Below, one piece after another: positions 33,095 through 42,729 of a stretch of 64,000 bases of DNA (the first letter of the stretch is position 1; every line of letters begins with the position of its first letter). The stretch comes from Brevibacterium paucivorans (GTDB taxonomy: Bacteria > Actinomycetota > Actinomycetes > Actinomycetales > Brevibacteriaceae). The notes below the pieces were generated by a model. The model made no database searches and had not been told where the DNA came from. It saw only the letters and a program-made list of their open reading frames with translations. The DNA lies in assembly GCF_016907735.1 (NCBI RefSeq), contig NZ_JAFBCP010000001.1, positions 930,001-994,000 of the forward strand, in the 5' to 3' direction. A program made the translations under genes and the position numbers.

Positions 33095-33888
33095 CTATGG
33101 ACTCATACTTCAAGCGCACCGGCGCGCACCAGTACACGGCCACCCAGCTCACATCGGGCGCGTGGAATGTCGAAGAACAACACATCTCCCCCACCCTGGG
33201 TCTGGCCACCCACATCATCGAATCCGACCGCGACGCCAGGCGCGATGACGACCTGGTGATCGGCAGCCTCAAGTTCGACATCCTGGGTGTCGTGCCCATT
33301 GGCCCATACGACTTCGACGTACGCGTAATCCGCCCCGGACGCACAATCGAACTCGTCGAAGCCACCCTGAATCACGGCGAGCGCACCATCGTGATCGCCC
33401 GCGCCTGGCTCATGAAACCAAGCGACTCCTCCTCCGTAGCCGGGACAGCTCTCAGCCAGCTACCACCTCGGGAGCACATGGAACCCTACTCCCCGCAAAT
33501 CGACTGGCAGGGCGACTACCTCAAAACCTTCGAAGGTTTCCGCACCCAGCAAGAGCCCGGCCGGGCACAGGTGTGGCAGCGCACCCACGCCGACCTCGTC
33601 GACGAACCTTACAGTGCCCTCGCCCGCTCAGCCGGGATGCTCGACGTCGCCAACGGGCTGTCCGTTCGCGAAGACCCAACCCAGGTCGCTTTCCCCAACG
33701 TGGACCTGGACATCCACTACTTCCGTGTCCCAGACTTCAGTCATCAGCCCGGTCAACCCTCAGACTGGCAAGGCTACGACGTGACAGTGAGCTTTGGCGA
33801 CGGCGGGCTGGGACTCACCCACACGTGGGTCCACGACCAACACGGACCGTTCGCCGCCGTCACCCAGTGCCTGACCGTCCGGCCGTAG
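33091..33888 (+). CDS. Thioesterase family protein with two hotdog domains
   Basis: 265 residues. The sequence FKRTGAHQYTATQLTSGAWN, then LGLATHIIE, FDILGVVPIGPYDFDVRVIRPGRTIELVEATL matches the acyl-CoA thioesterase family (TesB-like double hotdog). The second half has VDLDIHYFRVP and GYDVTVSFGDGGLGLTHTWVHDQHGPFAAVTQ, which fits the C-terminal hotdog. Expected role: hydrolysis of an acyl-CoA. It is coupled to the lipoprotein gene upstream. An alternative ATG lies two codons in. Confidence 0.82.
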   Translation: MTMDSYFKRTGAHQYTATQLTSGAWNVEEQHISPTLGLATHIIESDRDARRDDDLVIGSLKFDILGVVPIGPYDFDVRVIRPGRTIELVEATLNHGERTIVIARAWLMKPSDSSSVAGTALSQLPPREHMEPYSPQIDWQGDYLKTFEGFRTQQEPGRAQVWQRTHADLVDEPYSALARSAGMLDVANGLSVREDPTQVAFPNVDLDIHYFRVPDFSHQPGQPSDWQGYDVTVSFGDGGLGLTHTWVHDQHGPFAAVTQCLTVRP

Positions 33889-34035
33889 TCGCCTTACCCC
33901 GCCACACTCGCAAGGTGCCGTTACACAACCACACTCGGAACGACCTCGGCGGCGTCCCCAACAACGCCCCTCACCTCCTGCAACAGGTAGACTTCGCAGT
34001 AAGACGTATGGACGTGCCTTCAGAAAGGGATCCCT

Positions 34036-36348
34036 ATGGCAAGCGCTGCCGACAAGCGTGTGAAAGAAACAGTTGAATACGCCGCTGCACACCCCGAGGT
34101 CGAGCAACCATACGCGGAACTTGGACTGAAAGAAAACGAGTACGAAGAGATCAAGAAGATCCTGGGCCGCCGCCCTACTAGCGCGGAGCTGGCCATGTAC
34201 TCGGTCATGTGGTCGGAGCACTGCTCGTACAAGTCGTCGAAGGTGCACCTGCGCAAGTTCGGCGAGCAGGTCACTGACGAAATGAAGAAGAACTTGCTCG
34301 TGGGCATGGGTGAAAACGCCGGTGTCGTAGACATCGGTGAAGGCTGGGCCGTGACGTTCAAGGTCGAATCCCACAACCACCCGTCCTACGTGGAGCCATA
34401 CCAGGGTGCCGCCACGGGTGTGGGCGGTATCGTGCGCGACATCATCTCGATGGGTGCTCGCCCGGTTGCCGTCATGGACCAGTTGCGTTTTGGTCAGATC
34501 GACCACCCGGACACGGCACGCATGGTGCACGGCGTAGTCAGCGGAATCGGCGGTTACGGTAACTGCTTGGGTCTGCCCAACATTGGTGGCGAAACCATCT
34601 TTGACCCGGTCTACCAAGGAAACCCCCTGGTCAACGCGCTCGCTGTGGGTGTCATGAAACACGAAGACATTCGCCTGGCCAACGCTTCCGGCACCGGCAA
34701 CAAGGTCATACTGTTTGGTGCCCGTACGGGTGGCGACGGAATCGGTGGCGCTTCGATCCTGGCGTCTGAGTCCTTTGACGACACCAAACCGTCCAAGCGA
34801 CCTGCCGTCCAGGTGGGTGACCCGTTTGCTGAAAAGGTCCTCATCGAATGCTGTCTCGAACTGTTCCAGGCCCAGGTAGTCGAAGGTATCCAGGACCTGG
34901 GTGCCGCCGGCATTTCGTGTGCCACGTCTGAGCTTGCGTCCAACGGTGACGGTGGAATGCACATCGCCCTGGACGACGTTCTGTTGCGCGACCCCACGCT
35001 CACCCCTGAAGAAATCCTCATGAGCGAATCGCAGGAACGCATGATGGCGGTTGTCACGCCAGAAAACCTGCAGCGCTTCGAAGAAATCGCGCAGAAGTGG
35101 GAAGTCGAGTATTCGATCCTGGGTGAGGTCACGGACACCGGTCGCCTGGTCATCGAGTGGCACGGCGACGTGATTGTGGATGTGCCACCGCGCTCTGTCG
35201 CCCACGACGGGCCGGTGTATGAGCGTCCGTATCAGGAGCCTTCATGGACCGCCGAGGTGCGCGCGGATTCCGTACGTTCCGCCGGCTTGTCGTACCCAAC
35301 GGGTGGCTCCGAACTGGGCAACACAGTAATCGAGATGGCCAAGTCGCCTAACCTGTCCAGCCGCGATTGGATCACCAAGCAGTACGACAAGTACGTGCAG
35401 GGGAACACGGCCATGGCCTTCCCCGACGACGCTGGCGTGATTCGCGTGAACGAAGAAACCGGCTTGGGCATTGCCCTGGCAACGGATGCTAACGGCCGGT
35501 ACTGCTACCTTGACCCCGCCCGAGGCGCCGCCCTGGCTCTCGCAGAAGCTCACCGTAACGTGGCAACGGCTGGCGCACAGCCTCTGGCCGTGACTGACTG
35601 TTTGAACTTCGGGTCACCTGAAGACCCTGAGATCATGTGGCAGTTTGTGCAGGCCGTCGAAGGGCTTGCAACTGCGTGTAAAGACCTGGGGATCCCCGTC
35701 ACCGGCGGTAACGTCAGCTTGTACAACCAGACTGGCGCGGTAGCGATTCACCCGACGCCCGTTGTGGGTGTTTTGGGTGTGTTTGACGATGTTTCACGAC
35801 GCACCCCGTCTGGGTTCCGCGAAGCTGGCCAGACTATCTACTTGCTGGGTACTACGTATGACGAACTTGACGGTTCCGCGTGGGCCGATGTCATGCACAA
35901 CCACTTGGGTGGTGTCCCACCGGAGTACCGCCCAGAGCAAGAGAAAGAACTGGCTCAGATCCTCATCAATGCCTCACGCGACGGCATGATCGACACGGCT
36001 CACGACCTTTCGGAAGGTGGTCTGTCGCAGGCGCTTGTCGAAGCGTGTGTGCGCTTTGGCATGGGTGCTCGCGTGTGGCTTGACGAAGTGTGTGAACGTG
36101 ACGGTATCGACCTGTTCACTGCGCTTTTCTCCGAGTCGACTGCGCGCGCTATCGTGGCAGTTCCACGCTCCGAAGAGGTCCGTTTCAAGGACATGTGTAC
36201 TGCACGCGGTTTTGCGTTTGCACGCATCGGAATGACTGATGCGGGCGAAAACGACACCCCTTCATTGGAGCTGGTGGACCACTTCTCCTTGCCGCTGGAT
36301 GAACTGGCCAGTGCGCACGGCGGGACTCTGCCACTCCTCTTCGACTAG
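34036..36348 (+). CDS. purL: Phosphoribosylformylglycinamidine synthase subunit PurL
   Basis: 770 residues, the size of the PurL used with PurS and PurQ. Motifs: [55 protein letters not shown], and later [16 protein letters not shown], and SDGGMHI-type loops; the second half has [13 protein letters not shown] and [15 protein letters not shown]. It makes FGAM from FGAR with ammonia from PurQ. AAAGGGAT precedes the ATG. It sits away from purSQ, separated by trhO, the lipoproteins and the thioesterase, and is followed by a hairpin. Confidence 0.97.
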   Translation: MASAADKRVKETVEYAAAHPEVEQPYAELGLKENEYEEIKKILGRRPTSAELAMYSVMWSEHCSYKSSKVHLRKFGEQVTDEMKKNLLVGMGENAGVVDIGEGWAVTFKVESHNHPSYVEPYQGAATGVGGIVRDIISMGARPVAVMDQLRFGQIDHPDTARMVHGVVSGIGGYGNCLGLPNIGGETIFDPVYQGNPLVNALAVGVMKHEDIRLANASGTGNKVILFGARTGGDGIGGASILASESFDDTKPSKRPAVQVGDPFAEKVLIECCLELFQAQVVEGIQDLGAAGISCATSELASNGDGGMHIALDDVLLRDPTLTPEEILMSESQERMMAVVTPENLQRFEEIAQKWEVEYSILGEVTDTGRLVIEWHGDVIVDVPPRSVAHDGPVYERPYQEPSWTAEVRADSVRSAGLSYPTGGSELGNTVIEMAKSPNLSSRDWITKQYDKYVQGNTAMAFPDDAGVIRVNEETGLGIALATDANGRYCYLDPARGAALALAEAHRNVATAGAQPLAVTDCLNFGSPEDPEIMWQFVQAVEGLATACKDLGIPVTGGNVSLYNQTGAVAIHPTPVVGVLGVFDDVSRRTPSGFREAGQTIYLLGTTYDELDGSAWADVMHNHLGGVPPEYRPEQEKELAQILINASRDGMIDTAHDLSEGGLSQALVEACVRFGMGARVWLDEVCERDGIDLFTALFSESTARAIVAVPRSEEVRFKDMCTARGFAFARIGMTDAGENDTPSLELVDHFSLPLDELASAHGGTLPLLFD

Positions 36349-36354
36349 AACAGA

Positions 36355-36380
36355 GTGAGCTAGCCACCGGGCTAGCTCAC
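36355..36380 (+). terminator. Hairpin after purL
   Basis: GTGAGCTAGCC pairs perfectly with GGCTAGCTCAC around a four-base loop. Only TT follows, so it may act with other factors or serve both convergent genes. Confidence 0.6.
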
Positions 36381-36389
36381 TTACCGTCA

Positions 36390-37049
36390 CTACCATCCAA
36401 TTCTGTCAGATATCGAAAATCCACGATCGCTGTCTGTGGTGGGCATTCCCACTGTCATATGGCGCCCAACCAGAACCACGCCGGTGAAAACCACGACGGT
36501 GAGAACGAGTTCTAGCACGGGACTCACAATCATACCGGCTGACGATCGAGTTACTAAGGCCACCAGAGCTCCCGCGAGCCCTGCCAGACCAGACAGCACT
36601 GGTTTGGCAATCGAGGCTACGAGTGCCACTGCGAACATCCACGGAGCATAGGACGCCGCAACGACCCACGCGCTCATCATCAAGAAGAAGGGCAGGACTA
36701 AGGACATGACTCCAGCAACGGGTAAGAGCATCATAAGCAGTGTGGAGTTAGTGTCAAGCGAATCATCAGTAAGAACAAAAGGAACTAACAACGAAACGGC
36801 CTGCGCAACAACAGCCAGAACTATAGATACGATTTGTCGCACTGGTTTGCCCCAGGCCAGAACGATGAGCGCCGCGACTCCAGGAATGAGCGATACTAGG
36901 GTGGCCACGACATTCACTGGCACGGAGGCTTCAAACGCGTTCTGACGTGGAACAACACCTACAACCGCAAGCGTCGACGCTACCGACTTCACCACGAAAC
37001 TTGCGACAAATAGTAGGTACGGGACCGCGATTGGTACTGGCGAGCGCAT
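36390..37049 (-). CDS. Multi-pass membrane protein coupled to oligopeptidase gene
   Basis: 219 residues with about five or six hydrophobic helices separated by short loops, and a short polar C-terminus with TDSDRGFSISDR. No family is recognised. Its ATG overlaps the stop of the upstream oligopeptidase gene (TGATG), so translation is coupled. An earlier TTG is possible but adds one residue only. Composition and codon use match the neighbours. Confidence 0.75.
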   Translation of the reverse strand: MRSPVPIAVPYLLFVASFVVKSVASTLAVVGVVPRQNAFEASVPVNVVATLVSLIPGVAALIVLAWGKPVRQIVSIVLAVVAQAVSLLVPFVLTDDSLDTNSTLLMMLLPVAGVMSLVLPFFLMMSAWVVAASYAPWMFAVALVASIAKPVLSGLAGLAGALVALVTRSSAGMIVSPVLELVLTVVVFTGVVLVGRHMTVGMPTTDSDRGFSISDRIGW

Positions 37050-39253
37050 CAACTCACATCCTTAACTCCTGCTAGCCCCAGCGTGTCTAGCACCCAGGCA
37101 TATTCGAATGCCCGGTCTTTCCACGTGCTGTATCGGCCAGATGCGCCACCGTGACCGGCCACCATTTCGGTCTTCATGATGACGTCCGCCCCAACCTCAC
37201 GCAGGCGTGCCACCCACTTGGCTGGTTCTACATAGAGCACACGCGTGTCGTTCAAGCTGGTGATGGCCAGGATCTTGGGGTACTGGTGCTCCCCCACATT
37301 TTCGTATGGCGCGTACGACTTCATGTACGCATACACTTCGGGGTCGTGCAGCGGGTCTCCCCATTCTTCCCACTCGATCACCGTCAGTGGCAGTTCCGGC
37401 ATCAGAACCGAGGTGAGCGGGTCCACGAACGGCACCAGCGCACAGATCCCGGCGTACTGTTCCGGGGCATCGTTCGCAATGACTCCCATGAGCAGTCCTC
37501 CGGCAGAGCCACCCAGCGCCACGGTTGTTTCCGGTGCGCTCACACCTGTTGCGTGCAAATGTTTGGTTGCCGCGATGAAGTCGCTAAACGTATTTTTCTT
37601 GGCCAGCATTTTGCCGTTGTCGTACCAGTGGCGGCCCATTTCGCCGCCACCGCGCACGTGCGCAACTGCCCACACCACGCCGCGTTCCATCACGCTGAGG
37701 CGGCTGACAAAGAAGTTGGGGTCAGCGGATACTTCGTAGCTTCCGTATCCGTAGATGACCATGGGGGCCGAGGTCGTCCCCACCCCGTCTGTCCCCGGGG
37801 CCCATCCTGTGGGCACCTTCAGCGCGTTCCATGCGAGAGACACCGGGATCTTTTCGCCGTCTTCGGCCGTTGCCCACACGAGTGCCTGGCGGTACTGGCT
37901 GAAGTCGATACCGCCCAGCACTTCCTGTTGCTTAAGAACCGTTTTCTCGCCTGTTCGGGTGTCCAGCTGGAACAGGGTGGGTGGGGTGATGAACGATTCG
38001 TAGCTCAAGCGCAAGGTCGGTTGCGCGAATTCGGGGTTGGCCCCGGTTTCCATGGTCCCAATGGGTTCGTCGGCTTCGACCTCTTTCAGCTGACCTACGC
38101 CAGGGATGGGTCCCTGCCCGGTGTCTGGCACCTCGGCGATTTCCATGACCCCCACCCGCGCGAACCCGCCGGACCTGTACGTCACCGCCAGGAAGTCTTC
38201 GAACGCCTCCACGTGTTCGACCCGCATGCCGTCCGTGGGTGGGATGAGGGGTTCCGAGGCGGCGAGCACCGACTGCGTGTCAGACGCGTTCAGATCGACA
38301 GGCACCACAACGGCTTCCGAGTCCGGGGTGTTGCGATCGTGCACAATGACGAACCGGTCCTTGCCTGCGATCACCGCGTGGTCGACCGCGTAGGACACGC
38401 CGTCTTCGCGGTCCCACACAGAGCGTGGCTGGGCCTGAAGGTTGGACACGGGGATCACCCACGCACTGGACGTGAGTTTCGAGCCGGCCACGATCATCAG
38501 GTATTCGTGTGACCGAGTGAAGCCTGCGCCCACAAAGAATCGTTCGTCGGGTTCGTGGAAAATTTTCTGAGGCTCAGTTTCAGAACCGATCTCGTAACGC
38601 CACACGGTGTCTGGCCGCCACGCTTCGTCGACCGTGGTGTAGAAGATGTAGTTTCCAGTGGGGTCGATGAACGCGCCGGCGAACGTGTTTTCGATCGTGT
38701 CGTCCAGGTCTTCACCGGTGTGTACGTCGCGGACCTTCACGGTGTAGCGTTCGTCCCCGGTGTAGTCGGCGGACCACACCAGCAGTTTGCCCGCTTCGTC
38801 CAGGCTAAACGCGCCCAGGGAGAAGAATTCGTGGCCGTTGGCCTCAGCGTTGAGGTCCAGAACGACTTCTTCGTTTTCGCCCGGTTCGTCGTCAACCCGA
38901 GGTGGCACCCATGCGTCGGGGTGGTCCAGCGGCAGGGCGGGTACCCGGCTCATGACTGGGTAGTCTTTGCCTTCGAATGTGCGGGTGAGCATCCAGAAGT
39001 TGCCCCGGCGAACCGGCACCGACATGTCGGATTCCTTGGTGCGCGTTTTGATCTCGTTAAAGATGTCGTCTCGCAGGCTGTCCAGGTGCGCGGTGCGTGC
39101 TTGGGTGTACGCGTTTTCGGCTTCGATGTGGGTGATGACGTCTGGGTTGTCTTTGTCGCGCATCCATTCGTATGAGTCGACAAACGTGTCGCCGTGGTGG
39201 GTGCGTTCAGAGGGAACTTTTTTCGCTACAGGCGGTGTCATTTCCGAGGTCAT
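37049..39253 (-). CDS. ptrB: Oligopeptidase B-like S9 serine peptidase
   Basis: 734 residues. An N-terminal beta-propeller (about 75-450) has repeated hydrophobic strands; the C-terminal alpha/beta hydrolase has VIYGYGSYEVSADPNF, AVAHVRGGGEMGRHWYDNGK, and GGSAGGLLMG with nucleophile Ser583. The GHGGASGR segment near the end carries the catalytic His. The family cuts peptides after basic residues in the cytoplasm. The ATG at 39253 has a weak site; a Met four codons later is possible. It is followed by a coupled membrane protein gene, an unusual pairing. Confidence 0.93.
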   Translation of the reverse strand: MTSEMTPPVAKKVPSERTHHGDTFVDSYEWMRDKDNPDVITHIEAENAYTQARTAHLDSLRDDIFNEIKTRTKESDMSVPVRRGNFWMLTRTFEGKDYPVMSRVPALPLDHPDAWVPPRVDDEPGENEEVVLDLNAEANGHEFFSLGAFSLDEAGKLLVWSADYTGDERYTVKVRDVHTGEDLDDTIENTFAGAFIDPTGNYIFYTTVDEAWRPDTVWRYEIGSETEPQKIFHEPDERFFVGAGFTRSHEYLMIVAGSKLTSSAWVIPVSNLQAQPRSVWDREDGVSYAVDHAVIAGKDRFVIVHDRNTPDSEAVVVPVDLNASDTQSVLAASEPLIPPTDGMRVEHVEAFEDFLAVTYRSGGFARVGVMEIAEVPDTGQGPIPGVGQLKEVEADEPIGTMETGANPEFAQPTLRLSYESFITPPTLFQLDTRTGEKTVLKQQEVLGGIDFSQYRQALVWATAEDGEKIPVSLAWNALKVPTGWAPGTDGVGTTSAPMVIYGYGSYEVSADPNFFVSRLSVMERGVVWAVAHVRGGGEMGRHWYDNGKMLAKKNTFSDFIAATKHLHATGVSAPETTVALGGSAGGLLMGVIANDAPEQYAGICALVPFVDPLTSVLMPELPLTVIEWEEWGDPLHDPEVYAYMKSYAPYENVGEHQYPKILAITSLNDTRVLYVEPAKWVARLREVGADVIMKTEMVAGHGGASGRYSTWKDRAFEYAWVLDTLGLAGVKDVS

Positions 39254-39316
39254 GGAACCAGACTACCCGCGTCACCTCATCTGTGAAGTGAAACACGGTT
39301 TTAGCGGTGTCCGGGT

Positions 39317-39946
39317 TTAGCGGTGCCCGGGTTTGAGCGCGACCCACAAACCTTCGACGGTTGTACACACGGTGTTGTCCCATACGAGTTCGCCACGCAC
39401 GAAAATTTTGCGACCGTCCACTTTTTCGATCCACCCGCGCATGGTGAGGTCCACATCGACGGGTGTTGGGGCACGGAACTCGGTTTTGATGTAGGCGGTG
39501 CGCGAATAGGGCTGGTCGCTGGCCATAATCATGTACCCCAGCCCTTCGTCGAATGCCAGAGCTTGCGCTCCTCCGTGAACCACACGGTTCGCACCCAGGT
39601 AGAACGCGCCAAACCTCAAGTGAACGGAAAACACCCCGTCGTCATCTTTGTGTGCCTGCGTGAACTTTGGGAGTAGCGCCTGGCCGCGCTGTTTGTCCGA
39701 CCGGCTCACACGCCACAGGCGGTGCAGTTCATCGGCTTCGTATTGTTCTGCGCTCTGATTGATTGCGCGCAGGTGTTCGGTGATCTGGCGAATCTGGTCC
39801 ACAGGCGGATTCGCACGCGCAATGAGATCCTGTGTGCGCACGAACTCGTGGATCATGTCCGACCACGCTGCCACTTGCTCAGGATCGCGTTTGACCTTTT
39901 TCAGTGCTTCAAGTGCTTCAAACGCGTCCATTTCAGACAGTGCCAT
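39317..39946 (-). CDS. PaaI-type hotdog thioesterase
   Basis: 209 residues from the ATG with AAGGGAAC upstream. The N-terminal 100 residues are helical and polar. The hotdog domain follows: HLRFGAFYLGANRVVHGGAQALAFDEGLG, in which VVHGGAQA aligns with the conserved HGG motif of PaaI-like thioesterases. The enzyme is expected to hydrolyse an acyl-CoA thioester; the substrate is unknown. The long helical N-terminus is unusual for this family. Neighbours are purA and the oligopeptidase on the same strand with gaps of about 60-90 bases. Confidence 0.85.
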   Translation of the reverse strand: MALSEMDAFEALEALKKVKRDPEQVAAWSDMIHEFVRTQDLIARANPPVDQIRQITEHLRAINQSAEQYEADELHRLWRVSRSDKQRGQALLPKFTQAHKDDDGVFSVHLRFGAFYLGANRVVHGGAQALAFDEGLGYMIMASDQPYSRTAYIKTEFRAPTPVDVDLTMRGWIEKVDGRKIFVRGELVWDNTVCTTVEGLWVALKPGHR

Positions 39947-40033
39947 CGTGTTCCCTTCACAGTCACGCCGGTGTGGAGCCACCGGCGAACACCCTCATGT
40001 GGGGTGCGTCACACCGATGGCGGTACGGCGATC

Positions 40034-41320
40034 CTAGTCGAGAAGTTCGTGTCGAACGATCGATTGTTCGCGATCCGGACCCACACCAATCACGCTGATA
40101 CGGCAACCCGACATCTTTTCCAACGCAAGCACGTAGTTCTGCGCATTTTCGGGCAGGTCCTCGAAGTTGCGCACACCCGAAATGTCTTCCTTCCAGCCGG
40201 GGAAGGTTTCAAAAATGGGCTTCGCGTGGTGGAAGTCGGACTGGTTGTCTGGCATTTCGTCAAAGCGTTCGCCGTCCACGTCGTAGGCCACGCACACAGG
40301 GATTTCGTCCAACCCGTCGAGCACGTCCAGTTTGGTGAGTACGTAGTCGGTGAATCCGTTAACGCGCGCTGCGTAGCGGGCAATGACGGCGTCGTACCAC
40401 CCACACCGCCGAGGTCGTCCCGTGTTGACGCCGAACTCGCCTCCCGTTTTTTGGAGGTAGATTCCCATGTCGTCGAAAAGTTCCGTGGGGAACGGCCCGG
40501 CACCCACGCGAGTGGTGTAGGCCTTCACGATTCCGATCACGCGAGAGATACGGGTGGGTCCTACACCGGCACCGACGACAGCACCTCCGGCACTGGGGTT
40601 GGAGGAGGTGACGAACGGGTAGGTTCCGTGGTCGACATCGAGCATGGTGGCTTGGCCACCTTCCATGACGACCACGTTACCTTCGTCGAGTGCCTGGTTG
40701 AGCAGAAGCGACGTGTCGCATACGTAGGGGCGTAGGCGTTCTGCGTAGCTGAGGAAGTATTCGACTGTTTCTTCAACTTCGACTGCTCGGCGGTTGTAAA
40801 CCTTGACCAGGAGTTCGTTCTTCTGGTCCAGCGCGCCTTCGATCTTTTGGCGCAGAATCGATTCGTCGAAAATGTCTTGGACGCGAATACCCAAGCGCGC
40901 CACTTTGTCGGAGTACGTGGGCCCGATTCCGCGTCCCGTGGTCCCGATTGCGCGCTTGCCTAAGAAGCGTTCGGTGACCCGGTCGAGCACCTGGTGGTAG
41001 GGCGCTACAAGGTGGGCGTTGGACGAGATTTTCAGCTTCGACGTGTCCGCTCCACGGCTTTCGAGCATGTCGATTTCTTGGAACAGTGCTTCCAAGTTCA
41101 CGACCACACCGTTACCAATCACGGGCACGACGTTTGGTGAGAGGATCCCTGCGGGCAAGAGCTTGAGTTCGTACTTTTCGCCCCCGACAACCACCGTGTG
41201 GCCCGCGTTGTTTCCTCCGTTTGGTTTCACCACGTAGTCAACGCGGGTTCCCAGAATGTCTGTGGTCTTTCCTTTTCCTTCGTCGCCCCATTGAGCGCCT
41301 ACGACCACGAGTGCTGGCAT
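40034..41320 (-). CDS. purA: Adenylosuccinate synthetase
   Basis: 428 residues. It makes adenylosuccinate from IMP, aspartate and GTP, the first step to AMP. Signature motifs: [11 protein letters not shown] at the start, [27 protein letters not shown], and the C-terminal [14 protein letters not shown] and GVGPDRE. Length is typical. The ATG has a purine-rich site. DUF3151 lies upstream on the same strand with a gap of 59 bases, an arrangement known in actinomycetes. Confidence 0.97.
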   Translation of the reverse strand: MPALVVVGAQWGDEGKGKTTDILGTRVDYVVKPNGGNNAGHTVVVGGEKYELKLLPAGILSPNVVPVIGNGVVVNLEALFQEIDMLESRGADTSKLKISSNAHLVAPYHQVLDRVTERFLGKRAIGTTGRGIGPTYSDKVARLGIRVQDIFDESILRQKIEGALDQKNELLVKVYNRRAVEVEETVEYFLSYAERLRPYVCDTSLLLNQALDEGNVVVMEGGQATMLDVDHGTYPFVTSSNPSAGGAVVGAGVGPTRISRVIGIVKAYTTRVGAGPFPTELFDDMGIYLQKTGGEFGVNTGRPRRCGWYDAVIARYAARVNGFTDYVLTKLDVLDGLDEIPVCVAYDVDGERFDEMPDNQSDFHHAKPIFETFPGWKEDISGVRNFEDLPENAQNYVLALEKMSGCRISVIGVGPDREQSIVRHELLD

Positions 41321-41379
41321 GAGTGTTCCTCCACACGAGAAAATACGTCCAGATTAAGTGTATCGACCCGGGTGAGGGC

Positions 41380-41841
41380 CTAGTTTCCGGCCTCGATCTC
41401 AGCCAGAGCTTCAGAGTCTGATTCGCGCAGGAATTTCTCTACACGCTGTGCTTCTTCTGCCTCACCGATCCCAGCTGCCGCACGCCCCAGAGCGTAGAGC
41501 GAACGCAGGAATCCACGGTTGGTTTCGTGACTCCACGGGATGGGTCCCGCACCGCGCCAACCGGCTGCGCGGAGGGCGTCGAGTCCGCGGTGGTAGCCCA
41601 CTCGAGCGTATGCGTAGGAGTCCACCAGGCGTCCCTCGTCGAAGGCTTCATTAGCCAAGAGCGCCCACGCAAGGCAGCTCGCCGGGTGGTCTTTAGCAAT
41701 GTCCAGGGGTTCGTGCCCAGCTTCGACCAGCTGAGCGACTTCCGTGTCTGGGTGGTCCTCTGGGAGGTAGGTGGGCTGTGGACCCAGTTGTTGTGCGTCT
41801 AGGTTGCCAATGCGTACGGGTTTTCCAATGGGCTGGTTCAT
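41380..41841 (-). CDS. DUF3151 family protein
   Basis: 153 residues. LAQLV-like start, then HPASCLAWALLANEAF, DSYAYARVGYHRGLDALRAAGWRGAGPIPWSHE and NRGFLRSLYALGRAA match DUF3151, a conserved actinobacterial protein with TPR-like helices. Function is unknown. It is often found next to purA or fba, as here with purA. The stop of the next upstream gene (GDPD-like) is nine bases away, so both are probably on one transcript. Confidence 0.92.
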   Translation of the reverse strand: MNQPIGKPVRIGNLDAQQLGPQPTYLPEDHPDTEVAQLVEAGHEPLDIAKDHPASCLAWALLANEAFDEGRLVDSYAYARVGYHRGLDALRAAGWRGAGPIPWSHETNRGFLRSLYALGRAAAGIGEAEEAQRVEKFLRESDSEALAEIEAGN

Positions 41842-41850
41842 TGTGCCTCC

Positions 41851-42672
41851 TCAGTCGGTTTTGACCGACGACGGTTGGATACTGAATGGGTTGCCAGAGA
41901 ATGCGCCGTAGAAACCTTTGGTAGCTAGATCGGATAGGTGGTTGGGGTCTTTCACCCCGTGCGCCCACACTTTCAGATCGGCGTCCACGTACGGTTGCGG
42001 GTCAGCGTCTGCGCCAACGTCCACCATGTCCACGCCGGCCTGTTTAAGTTCTTCGGGGGAACCTTGCGGATTGGGCACAATCGACGTGATGTTCTCATCT
42101 TGCGCCACCTTGAGGACTCCGGGGTCTTGTGAACGGAAGATCACGGATTCGACTTGTGAGTGTTCCTTGACCAGTTCGGCTACATCACGGGCGTCGTTTT
42201 CTGCCTCAATCGTGAAAACAAAAACGGTTGATTTTCCGTATTCGGTCAACGCCTTTTCAATGGTGAGCGGGGAGCTGGGTTTCCCGTTTTCAGTAGGTGG
42301 AGTGATCTGTGTGTTCAAGAACTCTTCTGATGTAACTTCGCTGACCGGCTTATTCATGCCCATGCGTTCAGACAGAACCGAATCGGTGGCAGCGACCAGA
42401 ACTCCGTCGGATGTGCGAGCCACGGGCAGTTCAGGTAGGTACCCAAACTTTGCCATTTCTCCCACTGCAAAGTCCGAGGTGGGTGGATAGAGATCTCCCC
42501 CGGCGGCGTATCCGCCCACGACCGGGGACTTCAGCATGTCCACAGTGAGCTGCGGGGTGGGTTTGAGCCAGTTGAAAATCACAACGGCGAGAACTGCAAC
42601 AACAACAATTGCACCGGCAATGAGCGGTGCGATTGTTCGTCGTTCAGATTTGCTTTCAGGTGAGCTTGGCAC
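41851..42672 (-). CDS. Membrane-anchored GDPD-like protein lacking catalytic motifs
   Basis: 273 residues. One membrane helix (about 15-36) is followed by an extracytoplasmic domain. The pattern VARTSDGVLVAATDSVLSERMG and LTIEKALTEYGKSTVFVF follows the fold of glycerophosphodiester phosphodiesterases, but the usual His-Arg and His-Asp pairs are absent: AATD stands where an HD motif would lie. I therefore call it a degenerate relative, probably a binding protein rather than an enzyme. The GTG start has AAAGGA upstream. The fold assignment is moderate in confidence. Confidence 0.6.
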   Translation of the reverse strand: MPSSPESKSERRTIAPLIAGAIVVVAVLAVVIFNWLKPTPQLTVDMLKSPVVGGYAAGGDLYPPTSDFAVGEMAKFGYLPELPVARTSDGVLVAATDSVLSERMGMNKPVSEVTSEEFLNTQITPPTENGKPSSPLTIEKALTEYGKSTVFVFTIEAENDARDVAELVKEHSQVESVIFRSQDPGVLKVAQDENITSIVPNPQGSPEELKQAGVDMVDVGADADPQPYVDADLKVWAHGVKDPNHLSDLATKGFYGAFSGNPFSIQPSSVKTD

Positions 42673-42729
42673 ACTGGTCCTTTCTCTGCTCTACCCATGG
42701 TATTGGGTGGCACACGGAAGCCAAACACC

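Noticed and set aside
33760..35205. 481-codon open frame antisense to purL and the thioesterase
   Set aside because: Shadow of purL; the composition (His/Val/Asp-rich) and lack of any motif match a reverse-frame artefact.
37151..38512. 453-codon frame opposite to the oligopeptidase gene
   Set aside because: His/Arg-rich sequence without motifs; the opposite strand encodes a complete S9 peptidase.
39722..40735. 337-codon frame opposite to purA
   Set aside because: Overlaps purA and the thioesterase on the other strand, both with clear motifs.
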